Assembly: GCF_902686445.1 (NCBI RefSeq)
Contig: NC_062220.1
Coordinates: 110,904,643-110,968,642 of the forward strand
DNA: 64,000 nucleotides
Direction of reading: 5' to 3'
From: Sciurus carolinensis
Lineage: Eukaryota > Chordata > Mammalia > Rodentia > Sciuridae
Both the position numbers and the translations under genes were made by a program. Shown in pieces: positions 47,269 to 57,306 of this stretch (positions within the stretch are counted from its first letter, which is position 1; every line of letters starts with the position of its first letter). The notes under the pieces are model-generated. The model saw nothing but the letters and a program-made list of their open reading frames with translations. It did not search any database and was not told the origin of the DNA.

Positions 47269-47823
47269 TATATGAAAAAATGTTCAACATCCCTAGTAAT
47301 AAGGGAAATGCAAATCAAAACTACCCTAAGATTTCATCTCACCCCAATCAGAATGGTGATTATCAAGAACACAAGCAACAATAGGTGTTGGCGAGAAGGT
47401 GGTGAAAAAGGAGCACTCATATATTGTTGGTGGGGTTGCAAATTAGTGCAGACACTCTGGAAAGCAGTATGGAGATTCCTCAGAAAGCTTGGAATGGACC
47501 CACCATTTGACCCAGCTATCCCACTCCTTGGCCTATACCCAAAGGACTTAAAATCAGCATACTACAGAGATACAGCCACATCAATGTTCATTGCTGCTCA
47601 ATTCACCATAGCCAGATTGTGGAACCAACCTAGATGCCCATCAGTTGATGAATGGATAAAGAAACTGTGGCATATATATACAATGGAATATTACTCTGCC
47701 ATAAAGAATGAAAAAATTATGGCATTTGCAGGCAAATGGATGAAATTGGAGAATATCATGCTAAGTGAGATAAGCCAATCTCAAAAAACTAAAGGACGAA
47801 TGATCTCGCTGATAAGTGGATGA
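47269..47823 (+). pseudogene. ORF2 (L1): LINE-1 ORF2 C-terminus after the insertion
   Basis: The ORF2 frame resumes ('[18 protein letters not shown]'), keeps '[17 protein letters not shown]' and '[15 protein letters not shown]', and reaches the natural ORF2 stop at 47823. The Cys/His cluster near its start reads '[14 protein letters not shown]'. Compared with the copy at 34202 ('[14 protein letters not shown]'), one Cys and the His are lost (to Gly and Tyr), after allowing for one adjacent change. Confidence 0.92.
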
Positions 47824-48083
47824 GGACATATAATGGGGCGTGGGAGGGGTTAGCATTAGAGTCAGGGTTAAGTTTAGGGTTAGGGATAAGAAGTGTGGTA
47901 AGCATGAAGGAAAGAAGGACTGTATAGAGGGAAAAGAGGGGTCGGAGGGGTGGGGGGAAGGGAATAAAATAATGAATCAAACATCATTACCCTATGTAAA
48001 TTTATGATTACACAAATGGTATGACTTGACTCCATGTACAAATAGAGAAACAACATGTATCCCATTTGTATACAATAAGAAAA
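47824..48083 (+). mobile_element. LINE-1 3'UTR with telomere-like and G-rich tracts
   Basis: After the ORF2 stop come a telomere-like stretch ('agtttagggttagggataag', 47871-47890), a G-rich purine tract (47936-47961) with four G-runs able to form a quadruplex, then 'catcattaccctatgtaaat' and 'ttgtatacaataagaaaaaa' as the end. The copy at 34850 lacks the telomere-like stretch. Confidence 0.88.
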
Positions 48084-48290
48084 AAAGTGTATAGAGGGAA
48101 ATAAGGGGGAGTATGAAAAATGGTGAAATGGAGAGACATCATTATGCTATGTACATGTATGATTACAGGAATGGTATGAATCTACATCATGCACAACCAT
48201 AGAAATGAAATGATGTACCCCATTTGTGTACAATGAGTCAAATGCAGTTCGTAAAAATAAAAAAAAAAGTGTATTAAAAAAATTTTTAAA
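48084..48290 (+). mobile_element. Second L1 3' end inside the same insertion
   Basis: 'tatagagggaaataaggggg', 'tgtacatgtatgattacagg', 'accatagaaatgaaatgatg' and 'tttgtgtacaatgagtcaaa', then an A/T-rich tail, are a different L1 3'UTR subtype (like 39265-39430). It lies before the right target duplication, so it was probably carried with the L1 as a 3' transduction or joined by template switching. Confidence 0.75.
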
Positions 48291-48362
48291 AAAGCACTTA
48301 TATCCACCATATAAAAATGATTCCTTCAATTCAAAAACAAAAAAAAATCCAACTTAAAAGTA
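48291..48362 (+). repeat. Right target duplication and continuation of the old L1
   Basis: AAAGCACTTATAT at 48291-48303 is followed by 'ccaccatataaaaatgattc' and 'caattcaaaaacaaaaaaaa', the old ORF2 text that was split at 39614. Confidence 0.82.
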
Positions 48363-48365
48363 GGC

Positions 48366-48531
48366 TAAAGAGGGAAAAGAGGTGTGGGAGTGGTGGGGGG
48401 GAAGGGAAAAATAGCAGAATGAATCAAACAACATTACCCTTTATAAATTTATGATTACACAAATGGTATGCCTTTACTCCATGTACAAACAGAGAAACAA
48501 CATGTATCACATTTGTTTACAATAAAAAAAA

Positions 48532-48532
<1 letters not shown>
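48366..48532 (+). mobile_element. Short LINE-1 3' end, separate insertion
   Basis: 'gagggaaaagaggtgtggga', a G-rich tract, 'caacattaccctttataaat' and 'tttgtttacaataaaaaaaa'. It matches the 3'UTR type of 34850-35060 and is cut off 5' within the purine tract. Confidence 0.8.

Positions 48533-48533
<1 letters not shown>

Positions 48534-48571
<38 letters not shown>
48534..48571. repeat. (TG)n microsatellite
   Basis: About 18 TG units right after the A-rich tail of the L1 end. Confidence 0.95.
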
Positions 48572-48573
<2 letters not shown>

Positions 48574-48607
48574 CCTTGTTGGCACCTTTTGGATAAAGAT
48601 TTGCATA

Positions 48608-48825
48608 GAGTTGAGCACAGTGATATACTGAGCATAGTGATATACACCTTTAATTCCAGCAAATCGGAATGCTAAGGAAATTAGATTGCAAGTTCCAGGT
48701 CAAACTCAGCCAACTTAGTAGGACTCTATCTCAAAATGAAAAAAATAAAACGTATGGGAGTGCAACTCAGTGGTAGAACACACCTGAGTTCAATACCTAG
48801 TACAAAATTTAAAAATTGAAGATAT
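48608..48825 (+). mobile_element. B1-dID composite SINE, plus strand
   Basis: 'gtgatatacacctttaattc' and 'cagcaaatcggaatgctaag' form the 7SL-like start, followed by 'gcaagttccaggtcaaactc', 'actctatctcaaaatgaaaa', 'gtgcaactcagtggtagaac' and 'gagttcaatacctagtacaa' (ID part). The order is the mirror of the minus copies at 11608 and 36521. Confidence 0.85.
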
Positions 48826-48839
48826 TTACCCTAAGAGAA

Positions 48840-49455
48840 TATACAAGTTGCCAATAAACACATGTAAAGATGGTCAACATCACTAATCATTAATGACCTG
48901 CATATCAAAACCAAATGATGTGCCACTTTATACATATTAGGATGGTTATTATAAACACACACACACATACACTAATGGTTGGCAAGAATAGATGTCCTTG
49001 TGCATTGCTAATAGAAATGTAAAACTGTGCAGCTACTCTGGATAAATAGTCTCATAGTTCCTCAAAAGAATTAAATATAGAATCACCATATAATTTATAA
49101 ACTCACTTTTAGGTTTATAACAAAATAATTGAAATGAGAGACCTGAACAAATTTTGTGGATTAATGTTCAGAGCAGCAACAATGTTTATAAGAGCTAAGA
49201 GGTAGAAACAATTCCAAAGTCCATCTGCAGATGAGCATATGAAGGAACTATATAGTACATTTTTACAATAGAAATGTATCCAGTCTTCCAGAAAAGACTG
49301 ACATTTTGATACATAATAAACTTGGATGAGCCTTGAAAACATTATGCTGAATGAAATAAACCAGAAACAAAAAGGCACATATTGTGTAGTTCTACTTCTA
49401 TGATGTTCCCACAATAGTAAAATGATTAAAACAAGTTAGAATCGTGGTTACCAGG
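48840..49455 (+). mobile_element. Remainder of the old LINE-1 host
   Basis: 'aaacacatgtaaagatggtc', 'aacatcactaatcattaatg', 'aagaggtagaaacaattcca' and 'gctgaatgaaataaaccaga' continue the ORF2 3' part and start of 3'UTR ('gtggttaccaggtgttggag'). It belongs with 37500-39614 and 48291-48362. Confidence 0.75.
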
Positions 49456-49609
49456 TGTTGGAGGGAGGGAGGATTTATAGTTTGAAGAGTAAAGATGAGT
49501 AGTGGTGAATAGAAATAAGGGATACTTGCAAGGAAAAGAGGGGACAGAAATAGGTGAAGCATAAGTGATAGTGGTAAATCCACATCATTTTTCAAAACAA
49601 ACAGGATCA

Positions 49610-49719
49610 TGTGAAAGGACCCAGAAACCACTCCAGATGGGGAACCTCACACCAGAGATTTTATTAAGCAGATGGGCAGTGTGTCTGCCCACAGAGGGAG
49701 AAAGAGAGAAAGAAAATGA

Positions 49720-49782
<63 letters not shown>

Positions 49783-50013
49783 ATAAAGAGGGAGAGAAAA
49801 GTGAGAGAGAGCAAGAGCAAGGGAGAAAGAGAGATTGGTGGAGCTATTCTTAAGTAGTCAAATTTCATGGGCTAATAACAATGGACTAATGACAAATGAG
49901 AATGTTCACAGACTGATGAGTGGACCGATGACTGGCTAGGATGTTTGCAGGTTGACAATCTGGGTTGTAAAATGACATGAGTGTGGGCAGAATAGTGGCA
50001 GCAGGTGATGCCA
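49610..50013 (-). mobile_element. LTR of a second, decayed retroviral element
   Basis: On the minus strand it begins TGGCATCACCTGCTG and ends near CCTTTCACA, with AATAAA (complement in 'gattttattaag' near 49658-49663). A polypurine stretch (minus CAAAGAGGGAGGAATAT, complement at 50014-50030) sits directly before its start, which marks it as a 3' LTR. A long GA tract (49723-49780) has expanded inside. I could not find the matching 5' LTR by eye. Confidence 0.55.
49723..49780. repeat. (GA)n microsatellite
   Basis: About 28 GA units inside a longer purine region (49690-49840). It creates repetitive Arg/Glu and Ser/Leu frames on the two strands. Confidence 0.95.
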
Positions 50014-52164
50014 ATATTCCTCCCTCTTTGTTTTTATAGATACCGGGGGTGAGACGATTGTCTCTCTTCTGTAGCTTCTTCCTGCTGGTTAGGGGCAAAG
50101 ATTAAAAAAAAGTAAATTCTCTGTAAAAAAAGAGAATTAAGGAGGACTTTATTTGGGAGCAGAGTTTTTGGAGATGGAGGTGTCAATAGTGAATTGCAGG
50201 TCTCAGCTTTGGGTGTCAGGGGCTGGTAGTCTTGAAGCAGAAGTGGTTGAATGATCGATTCGTTGGTAAACTTGTGTGTGTCCAACAGGTCTGTAACTTG
50301 AGCATTTGATCTTGTAGGGACTTCTGTAGGTGATTTAGTAGGCATGGTCCTATTTAGGAAGATCTGTAGACCTTAATATGACCAAAAATTTCTGACTCTG
50401 GCAGTTTTCTGCCTAAGAATCTCTTTTGTAGCCTCCAATCTTATTTATTCTTAGGACTAATACACTACACTTGAGTGTAGGTCTTAAGTTCCAATAAAGG
50501 AAATGTTGTCTTTGTTTTAAACCCAGTTATGGCTGTATTTTGATTATAACTATTTTTGTTAGGTGTTCAAGACCAATGTGGTCAAATCAACCTTGTTCCT
50601 ATCTGCTGTTAAGGATCAGCTGAGCTCCCACAGGGGTTACTCATGAAGAACTTGAGAGCAGCTTCTTAGCTCCTTTAGTACTATTCACTAGGTAGGGTCT
50701 CCTTGGTGAGGTGGCTTCCTTTGGAAGCAACAGGGATGTCTCCCTTTTTCAATGACCCTCCTCTGCAGCAGGTACACTGATCGGCTTCTCATTCTCTAGT
50801 GGTTTCATCAGTCTCCCTGACTGGGAGTTCGTGTGGCACAGAGTTGCAAAGCTCCTTAGAGAAGCTTTCCAATTCCCTGGGTTCAGGCTGACTCGGAAGG
50901 CAAGAGCCAAATATTGGTGTTCTTGGCCCCTATATTTTCATCTCAATCTCTAAGTTTGATCTTAAACATCCAGCAAGCAAGTCTCACCAGTCATAAAGTA
51001 AGAGTACTGGGTTTTAACTTTAATGTTTATGACTTTTCAGTTTTTTTTACCCCCTTTTATTTAATTGAGGTCTATATTATCTTATCTGTCCTATAGTTGA
51101 TGGTTTATTATCTCAAATTAACTTAGGTAATTTGTTCTTGAAGTAGTACTTCTGCAAAACATTAATCAGGCAACAGTTATAAAGTTTACAAGGAAAATAC
51201 AAAATAAAATTAACAACAGTAAAACATTTAGTTTGTGTAATAGCTATCTTGAATTTTGGCTGAGCTATATACTATATCCCCTGTTTGAGATCACAGTAAT
51301 TGTACAACAGAAAACGATCTTTTGAATATAACTTTAAATAAGCTGAAGTCTGGCTTATTTTGGAGTCATTCCGACATGCAGCAGGGTGGGAGGCAGATCC
51401 TTACCTCAGGCAAGGTGGGACTCTTTACAAATCTTAGGTAAAGTGTTCTGGTTCTGAAGTTGATCTTTGCCTCTTTCTTAAACATCATTTTAAGAAGTTT
51501 ACATATGTTGTTTCCTAAGTCTATGTGACTGTTGGCTAACACAATGACATTACATCCAAAACATAAATCAAGGAAAGTTTGAGAGAGCTTTTAACTTTCC
51601 TTTTATGTGGCAAAGTGGCAAAATGCTTTCATGTTTCAGGATATTAACCTTTAAACAAATCAGGCTCTAACAGGTTCTATTATAGAACATTAAATTATAT
51701 AAATAAATCCCCAATACTAATCTTATTGACACAAAGAGGGACGAGAGTGAAGAGAAGATTTGAAAAGGTTTGAACACAGGGAATACCGACCTGCTTGCTG
51801 CTGTCATGACAGAAGTCGTATAATTTGCATTCTCCAGTCAAGAGAAGTCTAACTAACTTATACTGGGGTCAGACTGTGTTGCAATAGAAAATAAGCTTGC
51901 AAGGTTTGAGATCTGGAGTCAAATGGAGAGGCTGAATGTTTTCGAGCAGACAGCCAAGGGGGTGTGAGTCTCAGAGAATTTTAGATTGGGCAGAGCCCAT
52001 GGCTAAGAGTTCTCAGGAGCCCAGAGAAGGGAAACAGGAGAGGAAGGGGCATTCCTACAACCTTTCTGATTTCCCATGTAGGAGCAGACCGTCAGTGAGG
52101 GTCATCACTGTCCCTGACAGGTCTGTGGTTAAAGCCGAGGTACACTCTTACCCAGTGCTGGGTA

Positions 52165-52222
52165 AGAAAGAGAGAGAGAGAGAGAGACAGAAAGAGAGAG
52201 AGAGAGACAGAGAGAGAGAGCT
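52165..52222. repeat. (GA)n/(GACA) purine tract
   Basis: 'aagaaagagagagagagaga' interrupted by 'gacagaaaga' and 'gacag'. Confidence 0.9.
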
Positions 52223-53649
52223 TAGGACCACTTCAGAAGAGGTCTGAGGACTCACCACCAGTAGAAGGAAGACTGTCCAGAGTTGAATTCTGTGGTGGAT
52301 GAGGAGGTAGGCAACGGCAAGAGGTAGAACCACCCTATGGTGGGTATTGGCCAGGGAGGAGAGGTCATGGTGAAGGGAGCTCAGATGCCCAAGCGAGGAG
52401 AGCCAGCAGGCAATGACCATGGATCCCATCCCAGGTTTCATCACAGAAAGACTCCTACCCAGAAACATTTTCTTCTCCCTTCTGCCTAATTCAAAGTAAC
52501 TGTCTTTGAGTGAATGTGTAATGATTTCACGGAAGAGCTACATTCTGGAAAAAAAAATTCTTTTTTTTTTCTTCTGTAATTAGAGAAAAGGGTAACTTCT
52601 ACATAGTTTATATTTTAAAGACAAAGAGAGAATTAAGTTTGACCTCATGTTTGAAGCAACATACTAAAGTTAGGTTTAAATTCTTGATGAACCTGTACAC
52701 AATGTGTCTGTTTGGATTCTCAGGGGAGAACCAGAAAATTCTTAAGGCTTTACAGAAACATGCTCTTTTCTTGCCAGGTGTTTGATACTAAAGAAAAACA
52801 TCTTTTTCCCCTTCTACTAAATATAATTTTGTTCCTAGAACCCTTTAAATTTTTGTTCACATTCTGAAATAACTCTTATGAAATTTTCTGAATTTAGATA
52901 ATTTAAGATGGAATATTTTGTTATGTACAGTACGCTGATTGAAACACAATTAAAAGTGTTGGATCCCTTTGTATATAGAATTATACCTGTTATGGCTTAA
53001 GTCTCAGTAACCTTGTTTTTAGTGATGACACAAAGCAATTTTTTAAGGAGTCAGCATTTTAACTTTGTAAATTAATCAGATGTCTCTAACACATTTTAGT
53101 AATCCCATACATGTCAAATCTAATTAAATATCCAAGACATCAGACAAGTGTATTGAACAGTATCTGCTGTCTCTTTCCTGTTGAAGAAAAGTCCTAGAAA
53201 CAATTGATATTAGACATTTTATAGACATCAACATTTTACTAATTTGACCACCTAGAGACTTGTGAGGCAAGTAATTTCAAATATATTTCACCTTCATTTG
53301 TTTACCCAATTTTAAATTGACCCTTTTTAAATCATGTGACTTAAAGGTATCTGTATCCATTTTTTAAGTTTAATTCATAAGTGCTATAGTTGGATGCACA
53401 TATATAGACAGACAACATGATATCTGACAGCAGGATATACACATAACACAGAAGTAAAGACCTTGTAGCTTTTTACAGATGAATCTCCATTGCAATGTAA
53501 CAGATGTTCAAAATAACTGCAGAGTTGAATAAAAATAGAACTGATCAAAAACCCATTAACCTAGGTATGCAGGATCAAAATTGTGAGCTCAAAAGATATA
53601 ACATTTAAGAGAAACAAGAGTCCTAGAAGAAAAAATAATAATGGCCATT

Positions 53650-53708
53650 AATTATAGCCTGAGAAAGTGAGAAAGAGAAAGACAGAGAAAGGGGGTGAGA
53701 GGGAGGAA

Positions 53709-53755
<47 letters not shown>
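53650..53755. repeat. (GA)n purine tract
   Basis: Irregular GA/GAAA sequence and then about 20 clean GA units (53715-53754). Confidence 0.9.
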
Positions 53756-53761
<6 letters not shown>

Positions 53762-53791
53762 TTGCAATCCAGGAGAAGTTTAAAATGGACA

Positions 53792-53792
53792 C

Positions 53793-53822
<30 letters not shown>
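53792..53822. repeat. (TTTTG)n short tandem repeat
   Basis: Five to six TTTTG units. Confidence 0.9.
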
Positions 53823-53823
<1 letters not shown>

Positions 53824-54019
53824 CAGTCTCAGGATAGTCCCTCACTGAACCTGCTGCAGTCTACATTCCAATGTAGGCTTCAGCAAGGCTAGGCAGGGGG
53901 AATTGCCTAGGAATTTTTAACCTTTATTCTGGTTGGTAATCAGGTCACGTTTGAATGCAGAAAATTATGAAACATTATCTCCCACTATTTTGAGGAATGG
54001 AGTTGCTATATCATACTCC

Positions 54020-54412
54020 TTACTGTGACATGCCACTGGCTGTTGGGCTCCTTAGGGTTACTCCCTCCACACCAGCCACTCCCCATAGGGGACTAGAAAA
54101 TGTGTGAGGGACCTTGTGGCAGGGGGACTGGGTGGACTGGGCAGGGGAGCAGAAACAGAAACAATAGTGCAAAGAAGATGGAGGAACAGGGGCCAGAGAG
54201 GCCTCTCCCGCAGGGGACAGGTATGGGGGTGGTTTGCTAGCTGAGTCGAAGTCGGAGGAGGAGGAGTGATTAAGATGGGGAGAAGAAGCCAAAAGGAGGT
54301 TTTCAGGTTTGCAGGAAGAGCAAAGATGAAGTTTAGTGCACAAGAAAGAGAAAGCCTGAAGATAAGGAATCCCTTTCCATCTGCCTTCTTGCTCACAGAA
54401 GTGGTATGCCAT
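54020..54412 (-). pseudogene. Pro/Ser-rich frame, possible gag-derived
   Basis: A 130-residue minus-strand frame, long for this window. It is rich in Pro, Ser and Cys and contains 'SKPPPYLSPAGE'; PPPY is the kind of late-domain motif found in retroviral gag proteins between matrix and capsid. An overlapping 112-residue frame (54058-54396) shows the same Pro richness, so base composition alone may explain it. No matrix or capsid signature is visible. Confidence 0.25.
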
Positions 54413-54800
54413 TACATGGCCATTTCGGATTGATTATCTAAAAGATAAGTTTTGGTGGTTTTAGGCCAGGGGTCAGGTAAAGGAGTTTAAGATTGTCTAG
54501 TACACACACCAGGGGTGAATCTACCCGAATGGAGGACCCAGATCCCATGATGGAGACTGATACAGCTGAGTCAGTTTCCAAGGTGTCCCGATGTCACAGA
54601 CTAGTTGGCTAGAGACAAGAAGGCAGCACAGTGATGGGGTCATTACCCAACCATCAGTGTGTGCCGGGTAAAAGCCCAGAGAATTGAGGACCTCGTGTCA
54701 GGATTTTCAAGAGAGAGGGAGCAAAGAGGAAGCCTCAACCCTGAGAGAGAATCTTCACCATGGCATTAGCTACTGTCTATACCATGCAGCACAGAGTAAA

Positions 54801-56855
54801 TTGATGTAAAACTATAGACTTCAGTTAATAATAATGTGTTAATATTGTCTCATCAATTTTAACAAATGTGAAATGCTGAAGCAAAATGTTAGTCATAGTA
54901 GAAATGAACAGGTTATACAGAGGTATAGGGGAACTTTAATTTCACTCCAATTTTCAATAATGTCTATTAATTCAAAAAGTAGTTATAATTGAAGTTTGTG
55001 GCATGAAAGCACCCTAAATGGAAAGGCAGTTTAGATGGAAGTCTTTCCCTTGGATCATAAATAGCTGTGGGTCACCTATCACCAAACCCTAACTGAAGGA
55101 ACTCAACCCACTAAGAAAATATTATTTAAAAAAATGTAATAGCTTTAAGTGACCTGGATCCTAGCAATTTGTCTTTGGGTAGGACACAGACCTGACATAC
55201 CATACTCATTCTTTTTAAACATACCCTCATCTCTGTGGGTAAAGCATAGGTATAAAAAATGAAAAATCATGGTTTCAAGGCCCTCTGTGCATTACGGAAG
55301 TTCCCAGTTTTCTGTACTTCTGCATGTGATATATAGTCAGTAACATCTATTAATGACTCACAAATTCTAGAAAAATCTTACTGTTGGTTGATCTCCTTCA
55401 GTTTGATCTTATTTATTTATTATATTATGTAGGTGTAGTTCTATAATTACCTTGCCCAATAACAAATTAGTGTCCAAGGGGAAAAGAAACTGATAAAACA
55501 GACCTTATTTTTAGCTTAAGTTGGAAATGAGATGGAGAGTTAATCTTATGTTTTATAGTATTTCGGTGCTCTATAGGTTCTTCATAAACATGCACACACA
55601 CACACAAACACACAGAGGCAGAACCTGGATAAACTATGTGCTCATTTTAGTCAAGTATCTTTCACAAAACTTACAATTCTTGTAGATCCGAAGGTTGGCA
55701 CAATGTTTCAGTGTTGGTACTTAAGCATAGACAGCGTTGTCTTTCTCCTTCTTAGGATCCAGATGTCATGTATGAAAAAAGATAACTTGCATCTGAAATC
55801 AGAAGACTAGAATTTCATTCTAGACTCAGTCACTTAATAGCTCTAGGGTTTAAATTTTTACCTATAACTTACTTTTCTTCTGAGTTTATTAAGTTCTTTT
55901 ACTTTAAAAAAGAGATTAATTACAGCATGTGAAAATCAAATAACATTGTGCAAGTATATAATACATGCCAGGACATACCCTGAAAAATATAACTCAAATG
56001 TTCATGAAATTGCAACCAAATAAACATAGACTTCTTTCTTTCTGTTTGTTTCTCCTCCTCCTCAGGTGTAATAGGAATATAACCTGGGCAGACACCTTTC
56101 ATCACAAAATAAATGTAGCATGCTCTGTGATGTGAAGAAAATCAACTTCAAAGAAAGTTAGCATACAAAATGCAACAAGTTAATAATTTCTAAGAAATTG
56201 AATCTTTTATGTGAATAGAAAATTAGGAATTTCTTATGTAGACCCTGAAGGATATCTTTGAGATCACTTGATTTGTGCTGCAAAAATATACCTAATTTTA
56301 AATATTTTAGGAGATCCGTGCATCAGTTTTACTCTATGCTTAATTCCACAAATAGTCATCACATCACTGCTTCTATTAAAAACCAAACCAAAACAACAAC
56401 AACATTAAAAAAGGAACCTGATAATGATGAGGTCTCAGGCAAGGCTATGATGCAAGATAATATTGAGCAAGGCAGGATTTAAGGAACCTAGAAAAGCTAT
56501 TATAAGAAAAGCAAAACCAAGAAGAGTCTTTCCTTCATCCTTAAAATAGATTTTGTCTCTCAAGTAGCATCTCAGTGCTCTTGAGCCGTGATGAACATGG
56601 ATTGACATGCTGATAGGCACCAACTTAACAACTTGCTGTGTGCCTGTGCCACTTGACCAAGGAAACCATTCCATAGAGAAACACCTAGAGCACTGTCTAA
56701 CCTGCATAGACAGGCAGAGAATGCTGCTGAGACACTGAAGGTCTTGCCTAAGGACATTCAATAATGAGTTTCTGAGGAAGAATTGAGGTCTCTTATTGGG
56801 ACCTTTTTTTTCATTTGGTTCATTCCAGGAAAAGGTAAATGACTTCAGTGTGTCT
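54801..56855. other. Mostly unassigned stretch
   Basis: AT-rich, no gene recognised. Contains a MIR-like segment (55790-55985) and a short CA run at 55592-55614. Minus-strand frames at 55920-56105 and 56435-56761 have no family signature. Confidence 0.45.
55790..55985 (+). repeat. MIR-like SINE
   Basis: 'catctgaaatcagaagacta', 'gactcagtcacttaatagct' and 'caagtatataatacatgcca' follow MIR order but weakly. Confidence 0.45.
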
Positions 56856-56859
56856 GAAC

Positions 56860-57130
56860 ATCATGCAACAATTTTTGTGTGTGTGTTTATAATATCCATA
56901 CTACTTTGTATAAAGTGGCACATCACTTGAGATTTGATGAGAATTTCATTAATGATTAGTAATGTTGAACATTTTTATATGTGTTTATTGGCGGCTTGCA
57001 TGTGCTCTTTAGGATAAATCTCCTTTCATGTTCAAAAACTCCTGAAATCTGGACATGTTTCAATTGCTTAATAATCAAGTTTAGCATATTTACCAAGTCT
57101 CTTCTCAATTGAATAATATGTTTTTAATCC
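56860..57130 (-). mobile_element. Old LINE-1 3'UTR fragment, minus strand
   Basis: 'gagaatttcattaatgatta', 'gtaatgttgaacatttttat' and 'atgtgtttattggcggcttg' correspond to the antisense L1 3'UTR ('tgatgttgagcatcttttca', 'tgtttattggccatttg'). Confidence 0.6.
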
Positions 57131-57269
57131 TGAGTCTTAAAATTCATAAAATTCTTTTTAATTAAATTTTTTAAATTATATAAAACTTTTAAACTACAAA
57201 CTTTGAAGAATGGATCAAAGAAATTCTTTATCATGACATTATTTATATTTTAAATATAAAGTGAAAGTA

Positions 57270-57306
<37 letters not shown>

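Larger units (their letters stand above)
39615..48290 (+). mobile_element. Near-complete LINE-1 with nested retrovirus and extra 3' end
   Basis: Order: GC-rich 5'UTR remnant, ORF1 C-terminal part, ORF2 (endonuclease, reverse transcriptase, C-terminus), 3'UTR, A-rich tail, then a second L1 3' end and a second A-rich tail before the 13-bp duplication. Without the 3396-bp retroviral insertion and duplication it would be about 5.3 kb. It lacks the ORF1 N-terminal half and has at least three ORF2 frame changes, so it is dead. Many landmarks match consensus closely, so it is much younger than its L1 host. Confidence 0.92.
50031..54800 (-). mobile_element. Probable decayed internal region of the second element
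   Basis: About 4.8 kb of less AT-rich sequence between a polypurine-tract-bearing LTR and unassigned DNA. Hints for retroviral origin are the LTR at its left edge, repeated purine tracts, and the Pro-rich minus-strand frame at 54020-54412. No reverse transcriptase, protease or envelope motif survived in any frame. The right limit is arbitrary. It could also be a mixture of several old LTR elements or unique sequence. Confidence 0.35.

Noticed and set aside
47871..47890. Interstitial telomere or chromosome-fusion scar
   Set aside because: Only about two TTAGGG units, and they are inside an L1 3'UTR.
56435..56761. 108-residue minus-strand frame as a host gene
   Set aside because: No domain, no homologous text recognised, and a second overlapping frame of similar quality on the same strand.
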